From: Euglena gracilis
Taxonomy: Eukaryota > Euglenida > Euglenophyceae > Euglenales
Length of the DNA stretch: 64,000 bases
Assembly (NCBI GenBank): GCA_039621445.1
Contig: CP154956.1
Location: 70,363,649-70,427,648, forward strand
Reading direction: 5' to 3'
Shown here: in pieces, positions 54,666-64,000 of the stretch
Layout: each line of letters opens with the position of its first letter
Numbering within the stretch: position 1 is the first letter of the stretch
Position numbers and translations under genes: made by a program
Notes under the pieces: model-generated
What the model was told of the DNA's origin: nothing
Databases searched by the model: none
What the model saw: only the letters and a program-made list of their open reading frames with translations

Positions 54666-57213
54666 CAGACAATCGTCACTCCACCATGCCAAAACCGTGG
54701 TTGTAGGGGGTGGCTCAACCTCACCCTCACCTGCCTCCCCCCCTTGTCCAACGACCACTAATGTTAAGCTCTGACTGGGGGGGGCGGTCGCCAAAACAGC
54801 CAATGTTTGTCTCCGACCAGGGGGGGGGGGGTTGTTAGATAAGGGGGGGGGGTCGGTGAAAAATTGGCCAGAGGTGGGGTATATGACAACTTTGCCATTG
54901 TTGGTTTTTTTTGGGCCACTTGTAGTCATTTTTGGCCATTTCGAGGCACTTTTCGCCATTTTTGGCCAAGAATGGCCAATTTTTAGTAACTTTCAGCCAT
55001 TTGTCACAATTCTGCACACTCACATCCATTTTAGCTATTTTGGGTGATGTGTTACCTTTTTGGAGGACTTTTTAAGAGCCATTTCTGGGCATTTTCAGCC
55101 AGATTATGGTGGTCATCCCAAAAAAAATACAAAAAAAGCTGCTCTGAAATAAGCAAATGCTAAAAAGCGAAATTGAACCACACAAATCTTTCCACAATTA
55201 TTGAACCAACATCCTATATGAAAAGGCCGCATCTGACCGGGGGTTTCATTGGAGGCAGGCTCTGCCCCCAAGAGAGAGGCTGTCCCTGCCCCCCCAAGGA
55301 AAGAGCCACCCAGCCTGGGGGGGGGTTAAAAAGGCTGCAAAAGCTGCGGCATGGCAGGAACCCAAACTCAGGAATCAGGCCTTATGTGTTCCTGTTCCTT
55401 TTTCCTGTATTTTGGTCAGTTTGTCAAGTGTCAAAATGTGTACAGCCTGTGAGTGGTTTCCGACGTCCCTAGATTGGTGTGTGGTCCAAGAGGGACAAGC
55501 TAACTCCTGAACGACAGCAGCTTGAGAAACTTTGGAAGACAAAAACAGAAGCTGCCAAGCTGGTGAGGTTTGCTTTCGCCATAAAGAGATGAAAATGCCT
55601 CGTCGGCTCAGAAAGACTGGGGACAGAAAAATCTGGTGCTCTTTCTCCCTGAATGTTTTTGAGTTTCTTCCTTTTTCTTTAAAAAAAAACGCTGCAAAAA
55701 AAGATGAGTGCCACGTTGCAAGCCATTGGGTGGTGGAAAAGAATAGATTCTCCCACAAAAATTGTCTTGTCTGACAGTCAGGGTGGACGCGGGTGGGGGG
55801 GGTGTCGTATTGAGGGGCTGCTGCAGACATTTCTGCCTGGATGCAACACACAGAGGGCTCAAATCGCCAAAGTCGGACACAAACAAAAAAGGCAGTAATC
55901 TGCTGTACATAATGAGAGCGAATTCTGAAAGCGATGCGATGGGATATACAATGGGTGCAACTTCCAGATTGGATATTGCCAGAAGGGATAATGAAAATGG
56001 ACGCTGCCTTTCCAGTCAGTCTGCTGCCCCTCTAGGCTCACCGCTGAAACCTGGGTTGTTGCCTTCAACTTCTGAGATTAAAAAAAACCTTCCATGAAAA
56101 CCCCCCACTTATGAACCCCTGGGGTTTATCTGATCCGGTTTGGTTGGTTGGCCGAAGGGGGGTAAAAGGGGGGGGGGTTGGTCCCGATATTGTTGGTGAA
56201 AATCTGACCCCCCAAAATGACCGCAAAACCCCCCAAAATTGGCAATTTTGGACAAAAATGGCATTTTTGAAGATGGTTGGTTTCAAAAAAAAAATTGCCA
56301 AAAAAAACAGTTTTTGGGTGGTATGCGGCCGAAAAAATCGCCCCTGGCGGCTTTCATTATTCTTCCCCAGGAGGGGAGTTGTTAAGTCCCGGTTTGGATG
56401 GTCAGCCCAAGGGGGGCTTTATGAGTGGGGGGTATAAGTGGGGGGGGGTACGCCAAGCATCCAGTGCTTTCAAGGAAAGGCAGCAAAAAGTCTCGGCTGT
56501 ATACACGCACCAAGATATCCGGCTGTATGTGACACCTGCAAACAGTGGTGTGCAGAAAGTGAAACTCTCACCGCTTGAAGGAGGACCTCCGGGGGGGGAC
56601 CATGCTGACAGCGTCGTGGACCACCGGGTCCCAGCCCTGCGGGGGTGTTGACAGCAGGACATCGCTTGGCAACTCACCTGGGGGGGGATAGGTTCACTCA
56701 GTGGCCAACCCCCTGGGGGGGGGGGTGCACTTGTTCTTGGGAGAAAACCCATCCGCTTCTGTTCAATAATCCACCCACCCACCCACCTACAACCACTCCG
56801 GGGTGATCTCTCATCCACTCATCCAGCATAATAAACCCCGGCCTCTGGCCTGGCTGGGCTGACCAGTGGCACACCCCCCCAGGGGGGGGAGGGGGTTCAG
56901 GGTTCAGTGGCCCAAACCCACACACCCCTCTCCGATGCGCCGATGCACAATATCCCGAAAAAGTTCTGCATTCGACCATGCCGTCGCCTGATGCCTGACG
57001 TCCAGGACATTCCAAATTAGTGTGACCCTGCACCCCCAGGGCCTGGGCACGAAAGCAACGACTTGGAACTCTGCAGTCTACAGGCACAGGGCTGTCAAGG
57101 CCCAATGTGCAGGAACCCAAACCGCCAGGTAATGAATGAGGGGACTTCATTGCGCATGGCACACCAATTTTTCTAAATTACAAAGAATTAAAGACAGGCG
57201 CAATGAAAACCCA

Positions 57214-57217
<4 letters not shown>

Positions 57218-57268
<51 letters not shown>
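57218..57268. repeat. (AT)n microsatellite
   Basis: About 25 AT units followed by GTGT. Confidence 0.97.
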
Positions 57269-57271
<3 letters not shown>

Positions 57272-58027
57272 TGTGTGTGTGTGGCCATTATTGCACAAGT
57301 GCGCAATGACCACCCACATTTAAAATGAAAATAATAAATTAAAAGCTTTTGCGCAAATGCGCAACTTTTGAGACTCTATAATAGCGTGCCTGTTGCGCAA
57401 ATGCGCAGCATAACTGCTTGAACTGCGAGGGAGAGAACGACTCTGGTAGGGTATGAACGCCAGAGGGCATAGATAAGACAGGTGCCAGGGAGGGGGAGAA
57501 ACTGCACACGGGCCGGTCAAAAAATGCGCTGCAAAAACAAAAACAAAACTGCAAAAAAAATGCACTTCAACAAAAAAACAATAAACAAGCTGAAATGGTG
57601 TGCATATGCAAAACAACATAAATTGCGATCACATGAGCACGCCCCAATTCACCTAACTTTTTTTGCACAGCTTTGGAGCTGATGACGACAAAAATGAAAG
57701 CAATCAATCAAGGGACACTGTACATGGTTTTTCATTTTTCATTTTTCATGCACTGAAATACAAGTCATGTGTTTGGATGCCGGTTTTCCTGTACCAAAAC
57801 TTGTACCGACCATGCCTACAAAGATGCCAAACGGTTTCCAAAATATGGAAAAAAATGCACATATACCCATACACAGAAGTTTGCAATGCTTTCATTTCTT
57901 GCAGGGGATGCTCGGTTTGGAACAGGGGATTTCTTCCCCCGGGGGGGGGGGTCCAGCCTCCGGCTGGCAAAAGGGCTGCTGGCTGGATTTGAGCTGCTGG
58001 CTGGACCCCCCCCCCGGTGGGTAGGGG

Positions 58028-58495
58028 GGGCAGGGTTGGATGGGAAGCCTTGAGGGGGGGGGGGGTCAGACCCCCCCCTCCCGACCCAGAGGGGGGGGGG
58101 GTCGGACCCCCCCCTCCTACCTCGAAACTGAGGGGGGGCCGAAAATTTTTCGATTTCATGGACGGGCAAAGGGCCAGAAATCGGGTCGAAAACGGTCAAA
58201 AATCCCTGATTTTTCTTTGAAAATCGACCCAAAAAATGCTCATTTTTTGAATTTTTTGAACATTTGGGGGGGGAAACACCAACACATCAAAAAATGGGCA
58301 ATATGTCCAAAAATCAGCAAAGGGGTGTCTTTTGCTCATTTTCCAGTGCACAGCGCCGGAAGAAAATTTTCTGCTATTTTTGGCACCTGTCAAGGAGGGG
58401 GGTGGCCGGACCCCCCTTCCAACATCTAGGGGGGGGGGTCTGGACCCCCCCCACCACCTATCTCAATACCGAAGGGCTTCCTATCCAACCCTGGG
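58028..58495. mobile_element. Family E-like element, third copy
   Basis: Starts near CAGGGTTGGATGGGAAGCC and ends GGCTTCCTATCCAACCCTG, an inverted pair of about 19 bp. The interior carries GGGGGGTC/GACCCCCC blocks and GCGCCGGAAG, like the copies at 41.2 and 43.5 kb. Confidence 0.65.
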
Positions 58496-59922
58496 GGGGG
58501 GGTCCGGGGCTGGAGGGGGTTGGGCTGGGCAGGGTCGGTGAAAAACAAAATTTCCTAAAAAAATTTCCATTTTCGACATTTTGGTGGATGAAGCTAGATC
58601 AAGGCTGGGGGGTTGTGATGGAGGAAGCTGTGGTGTGGGGAAAAAATGAAGGGATAGGTGACCTGGGTAGCCCAGTTGGCTGGCCAGCCTGCGGCCGGGC
58701 TGGACCCGACTTTATTTCACTCGACCCCCCAGGGGGGGGGGCTCCCAGCCCGAATTTGGGCTGCTGGCTGGATATGAGCTGCTGGCTGGCTGGACCCCCC
58801 CCCAGGGGGTAGGGTGCCCTCCGGCTTAAGAAAAGAAGAAACCCTCCGGCTTTTCGGTCCATCACCTGGTGAAGTTTCCCCATGTCACGATGAAAAAAAA
58901 ATCTACAACAACCATCACAAACTTTGAACATTGTCTTAGGGGGATTGCCAAATGGTCTACAACCTGGGAATTTCTTGCAAATAAGAACTTCTCGCTCTTT
59001 GAAGCATTAGGATTTTGAGAAATTTGGCCACGATGCTTCGGGCAAGACCCAGTCCTCTTCAGGAGGTTGTGCTCCTTTGCGGCTCCACGAATTCCGGAAT
59101 CCACAATTCCAACTTCAACCAGTCAACCAAAATTTGCACAAAAAAAGAGTTTTTGGATTTAGTCCCTGGGAATCCCAACATGAATAGTTGAATCTGCTCA
59201 GGAGTGTGCAAATGACGGTTTTCAAAATAAGCATCGTGACATCTGTCACCACTTGCACAGGTCGAAAATAAAGCAATTTTGGTTGGGGAGTAATTGTGGC
59301 CTTGTCACCGAAACAATCTGATTTTTTGGAATGGTGGTTACAACAATCTCTTTGTATTACGAGGCAAGGCAGTTGGCAAGACAGTTGGGGGCAAGGCAAC
59401 TGGTGGGATAACTGTCAACACACCTCATGAACTGTTGATGCTTTCGCTTGAGAAACACCCTTCAAACATATGATCCAGCGTAATAAGGCGCAGAGCACCA
59501 AAAAAAATAAACACCTCAGGCCTCCTCAAAACTGGAAAAAAAAATGCAAAAACTGGACAGGTGCAGTTTTTTTTCAGAAAAAAAGCTGCAAAAAAACTGC
59601 AAAAAAAACTGCAAAAAAAACTGCAGAAAACTGCAAAAAAACCCAAAACGTGAAAACTGCAAAAAAAACTGCAATAACTGCACGGTGCATATTTTCCCCC
59701 TCCCTACAGGTGGATGGAAGCCTTCTCTCGGTCAGTTGTCTTGAAATCGGATAAACATTGCGCATGTACGCAACAGCCATGCTGCTTTAGAATTTTTTGA
59801 GCACTGACAGATTGACAGATTGAATTTCCTCACCAAGCCCAAAATCGGCCGTGCAGAGAGGGTCCCCTGACACACCGGAACACGCCAAGGAGACGCCCAT
59901 AAAGTCAGGGGCTTCCGTCACC

Positions 59923-59992
59923 CGTTGCGCACATGTGCAGCAATTATCCATTGTGTACATGCGCGATGGATAATTGTCGCACGTGCGCAACG
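59923..59992. other. Hairpin with CGTTGCGCAC arms
   Basis: The left arm CGTTGCGCACATGTGCAG continues as CAATTATCCAT; the right arm carries ATGGATAATTG, then GCACGTGCGCAACG. Two blocks of 10-11 bp pair perfectly. Similar TTGCGCAA words occur at 9.7 and 57.35 kb. Confidence 0.8.
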
Positions 59993-60749
59993 TCCGCAAC
60001 CACTGCGTTCTGTGCCTGGCAGTGTGGGGGCTGGAGTTGCTCACCAGACATTGGAGACAAGACCTGGGCTTGCCCTCAATCCCCCCCCAACCTCTCCATC
60101 TGTATGTTCCCACTGTATCCATCGTCACGCTTCATGCACGCAGGGATCACAACTTCCTGGCACGCCTCTTTCCAACTTCTGTGTGTAGACCCTGTCTTCT
60201 TCCAACTTCTGTGTGTCCACCCTCAGCAGGCAACCTTTCAGGCACATTCCACAGATCCTGAAAAAGCAGCAAAAAAGTCCTGCTGGCCTGTTACCAAAGG
60301 GTCAAAAGGGTGGGTTTCAACGCCGGGTTTCAAAAAGACTGCAATATTGCGCACATGAGCAACACAAAAATCAAAACCTCAAATGCAAGTTAGGCCGCCT
60401 AAGTGGGTTCAGGAGGATTTTCAACTTCAAAATTTTCTTCCCCGAACCAAATAATGCCCCCCCCCCTCCCTGGCCTCCGACTGTGGGCTCAAAACAAAAA
60501 AAACTGGGGGGCTGATTATTTGGGAGGTTCCAAAAAAAAATCGAACCTGCAAAAAAGCCCAAAAGTCTGCAAATTATACAAAGAAATCAATATCTTAAAC
60601 CAAATTTGATGGGCAGCCCATTTTCACCCCATTCGCCCATTTTGCCCCATACGTGCGAGGCGGAAATCCGTCACTGTCCAGCCGCCTTCCTGGGCACACA
60701 TTACCATCCATCCAGGGGGGATGAGGGCTGGAACACAGGCTCCTGGCTG

Positions 60750-63700
60750 GATGGGGTGGTCCCTCCGCTTCGGCTTAAGCGACGCCTTCGTTGGCGGGGG
60801 TGCGGCTGCCAGGCCGCTGCCGGTGGCAGAGTGAACTGTGAGTGGGGCCACCACCTCGGCGGTGGAGCATCCCCCGATTCCAGTGAGGGCAAAGGTGGGG
60901 AGGGGCATCCCCTGGGCCACAGCATCACTGACCCATCATTTGGAGGTGAAAGCCCCCTAAAAAAAAACGAGCCAAAAATGCCATTTTTTGTCCATTCTTA
61001 AACCCTGTTCAAAGAAAAAACGTTCAGCGCTTGGCGTCAAACTTTTCGGTATAGCCCAGCTTCGCTGGGCTGGACCCAACTTTATTTCAGCGCCCCCCCG
61101 GGGGGGGGGGGTCGGCAGCCTGGCTGGGAGCTGCTGGCTGGGGGAAAAAAAGTGCTGGCTGGCTGGATCCCCGGGGGGTAGGTCCCTCCAGCTGAAGCAA
61201 ACCCCTGCCCCTCCTCATGCTCTGGGCCACCTCTTCAAATGAAGAGGTAAGAGCCCTTGGTCAATTCCTTTGGTTTCTGGCCTTCTTTGTCTCTTTGTTT
61301 GCGAACAAACCGGGGGATGGGCGGGACGAAGGTGCACCTCCGCACAGAACGCGAGCTCGTGGCTGATGTGGATGAGGTCCCCGCGGCACGACGGGGCCTC
61401 GTCTGCGGGGATGGTGCCTGCAGCGGCCTTCATCCTCCGGGTCCTTGGGTTGCTTGGCCACCCCCCCCCTCTGCTCCTCAACCCTGATGTCTGTGGACCA
61501 ACGGCGGGTGACCAGCAGAATACGGTGGCCCCTGTCATCCGTCGGGTGTGGAGGCCGTTGGGCGAAGTTCATGTGTAGTTGTTGTGCCTTGGTCCCAGCT
61601 TTCACCGAGGCCAGGCTGGGGCACGAATGAGTGAACAGCATGGGAACAGCATGAGCCTTCGACACAGGCACCGGATGACGGACAGAAGCTTCGGAACTGC
61701 ATCTTCAGCTGTATTTTGGTTTGTCTTGTTCCCCCATAGGAGGAGGCATGCAGGGTCTAGGGTTTGAACCACAGATTTTCTTAGTGACCTCTGGAGGGGG
61801 AATTTCTTCCGTGGCTCAACCCCTCACATACTTTGAAGACCCACCTATAGACGATCCCCCCTCTCCTGGGGCCAACCAGCCCACCAACCTACCCAAAACC
61901 CTTCCAAAGAAGCCAAAATACAATGAATAAATTTTCATCGATGCGAACGGCTTTGGGGGACCTTGGGGGCTGGGAAAAGTTGGGGGGGGGTTGGCTGAAT
62001 CGGTTCAGGCACGACAGTGTGGCGTCCGGACCACTGATTCATTTGGCACTGGTCCTCCCGGTCCTCCCGGGGAGGTTTCCGAGAGCCGGTGGGTGGATCG
62101 GCCCCCCAGGGCGGTGTGCCCGTCCAGCCCGGCTGAAGGCAGGCCCGCCACGCAGCCCCGGCCTGGGCCCGGGGTACTTCCCCAGGGGGATGGCCTTGGC
62201 GGCCTGGGGGTCGGGCCCCGCCGTAAAGTGGACGGTCCGCCGCAGCACGACGGCGGTGTCCTGCACGGCCTTGCCGGTGGCGTTGTCCAGGTTTCCCGTG
62301 ACGCTGGCGACCTCGCCGGCCGCCGGCAATGGGAGGTCGGGCACATGTGAGGCCGACGCCGTCCCGGGGCTGTGCGGTCCAGGAGGTGTCCTTCGAAGCG
62401 GGAGGTGTTCATCGGGCTTCTTTTTAAGATCTCCGGGGGGATGGGGGGTCCCCACCCACCCCGGGGGATCCCTCTCAAAGTTGGGTAGTCTAAGGGCATT
62501 CTCCAAATTTCCCAATTTTTTTGGCGCTTCGCACCAAACCCACAGTACACCTCTGGACCGGGACCCCCCCCCCGGAGGGGGATCCAGGGGGATCCGGCCC
62601 CGGACCCACCCACACCCCAGGGGGTCTTCCAATTTAGAAAGGAGCCTGGTGTTGATTGGCCCAATGGGGATACATTTCTCTGCATTTTTATTTCATTTTG
62701 GTTTAAAAAAACAGTGAACTACGAAATGGCTTCAATGCCTAACAAAGAAATGCATCGTGGATCGCGCCTGCGCAAAAATGACATACCGCCGGACAATTGC
62801 CGACGTTCAAGGAAATGACATTTCTGAACAATTCCTTTGCTGGCCTTCAACTGAGAGCCAACTGCAGGCCAACCAACGGTCCTGTTACAGAAGGAGAGGA
62901 AATGCAATCTCCCACTGGAATCAAACTGCCGCGCTGCTCACCTGACAGCACAGGCCATTTTTGGGGGGGTTCGCGTCGACAAAATTTCGAGGAGGTAGTT
63001 GGGATGGCCTGTGGGAGGAAATCCGCGTGGCACACCGCCGTGGTGCCAAACGACCAGAGGGCCCTCCCCGAAGGGTTCAAGCGGAACGGGACGGGGGCAT
63101 TGTTGGCGGGCGGCAAGACGACAACGTCGAATCGACGCGTGCACTTCAGGTCGGTCACAACCAGAGGCGAGGAACGGTCCATACAATTTTTTTACCGACC
63201 CCCGGGGGGGGGGTCACTCCACTCTTTGAAAAACCAGCCAGTCACTTTTTTTTTGGGAAAACGGTCAGTCACTACCCCCCCCCAGGGGTCGGCCACTCTT
63301 GAATCCAAAGGAAATTTGATCAAAACATGCAAAAAAGGCCAAAAAATTTCCGGCGGTTTTTGCCAGGCCACTTTGGTGGCTTTTTGCCGACCCCCCCCCG
63401 GGGGGGGGGGGGGGGGGTCCGGGCCAAAAACCAGTCAGTCACTCTGAGAAAACCAGTCACCCCCCCGGGGGGGGGGGGGGGGGTCGGCCAGTGACTAAGT
63501 GATTGTATGTAACGGTATGCCAGGCATTACCATCTTTGGAAAAGAAATTTGTATGCCATCATTTTGTCTGTCAGTCAACCAACCAGAACTCGGTGGGTAT
63601 TTTTGTGCCCTTTGTAATCGACACGCCCCTCGAAGATTGCCGGGTACTTCGCACCATTGAAAAGAAGAGCTGGACAGATTCAACCACGTCACGTTGGTAA

Positions 63701-63790
63701 ACTTGAGGTTAATGTGCTCGATTTTTTGTGGTGGGAAATTCATTGAAAACACATAGACACCTTCACAACACAACTTCATGCCAGCTTCTG
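60750..63790 (-). CDS. Unidentified multi-exon gene
   Basis: Six coding-like stretches in order on the minus strand. About 63575-63745: KIEHINLKFTNVTWLNLSSS. About 62995-63180: RRFDVVVLPPANNAPVPFRL then ALWSFGTTAVCHADFLPQ. About 62180-62400: GEVASVTGNLDNATGKAVQD then AVVLRRTVHFTAGPDPQA. About 61475-61590: HPTDDRGHRILLVTRRWSTD. About 61342-61421: ADEAPSCRGDLIHISHELAF, after a GCTGCAG acceptor. About 60780-60925: LPTFALTGIGGCSTAEVVA. Codon use resembles the identified genes. MITEs at 62413-62648 and 63180-63509 lie in the gaps. I could not fix all splice sites and do not recognise the family; they may not all belong to one gene. Confidence 0.4.
62413..62648. mobile_element. MITE family B, copy 4 (TSD GTGTTCAT/GTGTTGAT)
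   Basis: A 236-bp element starts CGGGCTTCTTTTTAAG; its other end, read on the opposite strand, is CAGGCTCCTTTCTAAA. Flanks GTGTTCAT (62405-62412) and GTGTTGAT (62649-62656) differ at one base. It directly abuts a coding-like exon on its left. Confidence 0.75.
63180..63509. mobile_element. MITE family A, copy 4
   Basis: About 330 bp. Left end CATACAATTTTTTTACCGACC, right end GTGATTGTATG, inverted. AACGGT occurs on both sides (63173-63178, 63511-63516), a partial target duplication. The inside matches the other family A copies, but the central hairpin is degraded. Confidence 0.7.
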
Positions 63791-64000
63791 ATTGCCCAGA
63801 TTCCAGCAAACCCTGCAAAGCCACCGCTGCCTTCACCTTGTAATACACGGCGCATTGCCAATGGGGGCCTTGGGGGCAAGGACACTTTCAAATGCAAAAA
63901 TTCAATTTAACCCCAACTTAACCAGAGATAACCTTAATGAAAAGATTGGTATATACCTAATTTATTCCCATTTCCCCATCTTGTGATACTTTATTGTCTG

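Larger units (their letters stand above)
54750..60740. other. Repeat-rich region without a nameable gene
   Basis: 54750-55100 is made of CCATTTTNGGCC words; 55100-56100 is plain low-GC sequence with no supported exon; 56100-56460 and 56690-56920 hold C/G-run repeats; a short coding-like stretch GWDPVVHDAVSM lies at about 56590-56635 on the minus strand after a CCCGCAG; 57300-57700 is AT-rich with GCGCAAATGCGCA words; 58600-58860 holds GCTGCTGGCTGGA repeats similar to 61040-61200; 59540-59690 is a run of CTGCAAAAAA units. Confidence 0.45.

Overview
This window is nuclear DNA from a eukaryote with spliced genes and very low gene density. Every gene I can identify is on the minus strand. Exons are short and GC-rich with strong G/C at third codon positions. 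Introns are long, full of repeats and of homopolymer G and C runs, and mostly bounded by GT and AG. One gene encodes a CbbY-like sugar-phosphate phosphatase of the type found in plastids, so the organism is most likely a single-celled alga. I cannot name the lineage from sequence alone.

Layout on the minus strand. (1) 1.2-5.7 kb and 10.8-14.6 kb are two tandem copies of a PEX11-like peroxisomal membrane protein gene. The left copy lacks its last exons in this window. (2) 21.7-34.3 kb, possibly starting at 38.0 kb, is a receptor-type class III adenylyl cyclase. It has a first membrane segment, an extracellular Cache-like sensor, a second membrane segment, one cyclase catalytic domain and a TPR-like tail. 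(3) 39.0-47.7 kb is the CbbY-like HAD phosphatase, with a possible transit-peptide exon near 50.5 kb. (4) 51.9-54.7 kb and 60.7-63.8 kb hold exons of one or more genes I do not recognise. Two weaker coding-like stretches lie on the plus strand at 15.4 and 53.6 kb.

The rest is repeats: long tetranucleotide (ACAT)n arrays, dinucleotide, trinucleotide, pentanucleotide and hexanucleotide microsatellites, satellite-like tandem arrays (about 145 bp and 206 bp units), and many short non-autonomous DNA transposons (MITEs). Several MITEs have terminal inverted repeats and 8-bp target-site duplications visible in the sequence, usually with a C-run/G-run core. Eight-bp duplications and CAGG-type ends are typical of the hAT superfamily.

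The most interesting signal is that two of these MITEs sit inside coding exons and look like newly made introns (introner-like elements). A 128-bp element interrupts the catalytic DxDGT motif of the CbbY-like gene, and a 384-bp element interrupts exon 2 of the right-hand PEX11 copy. In both cases a GT-AG splice keeps the reading frame but adds residues. Because the left PEX11 copy lacks the insertion, it shows the pre-insertion state directly.
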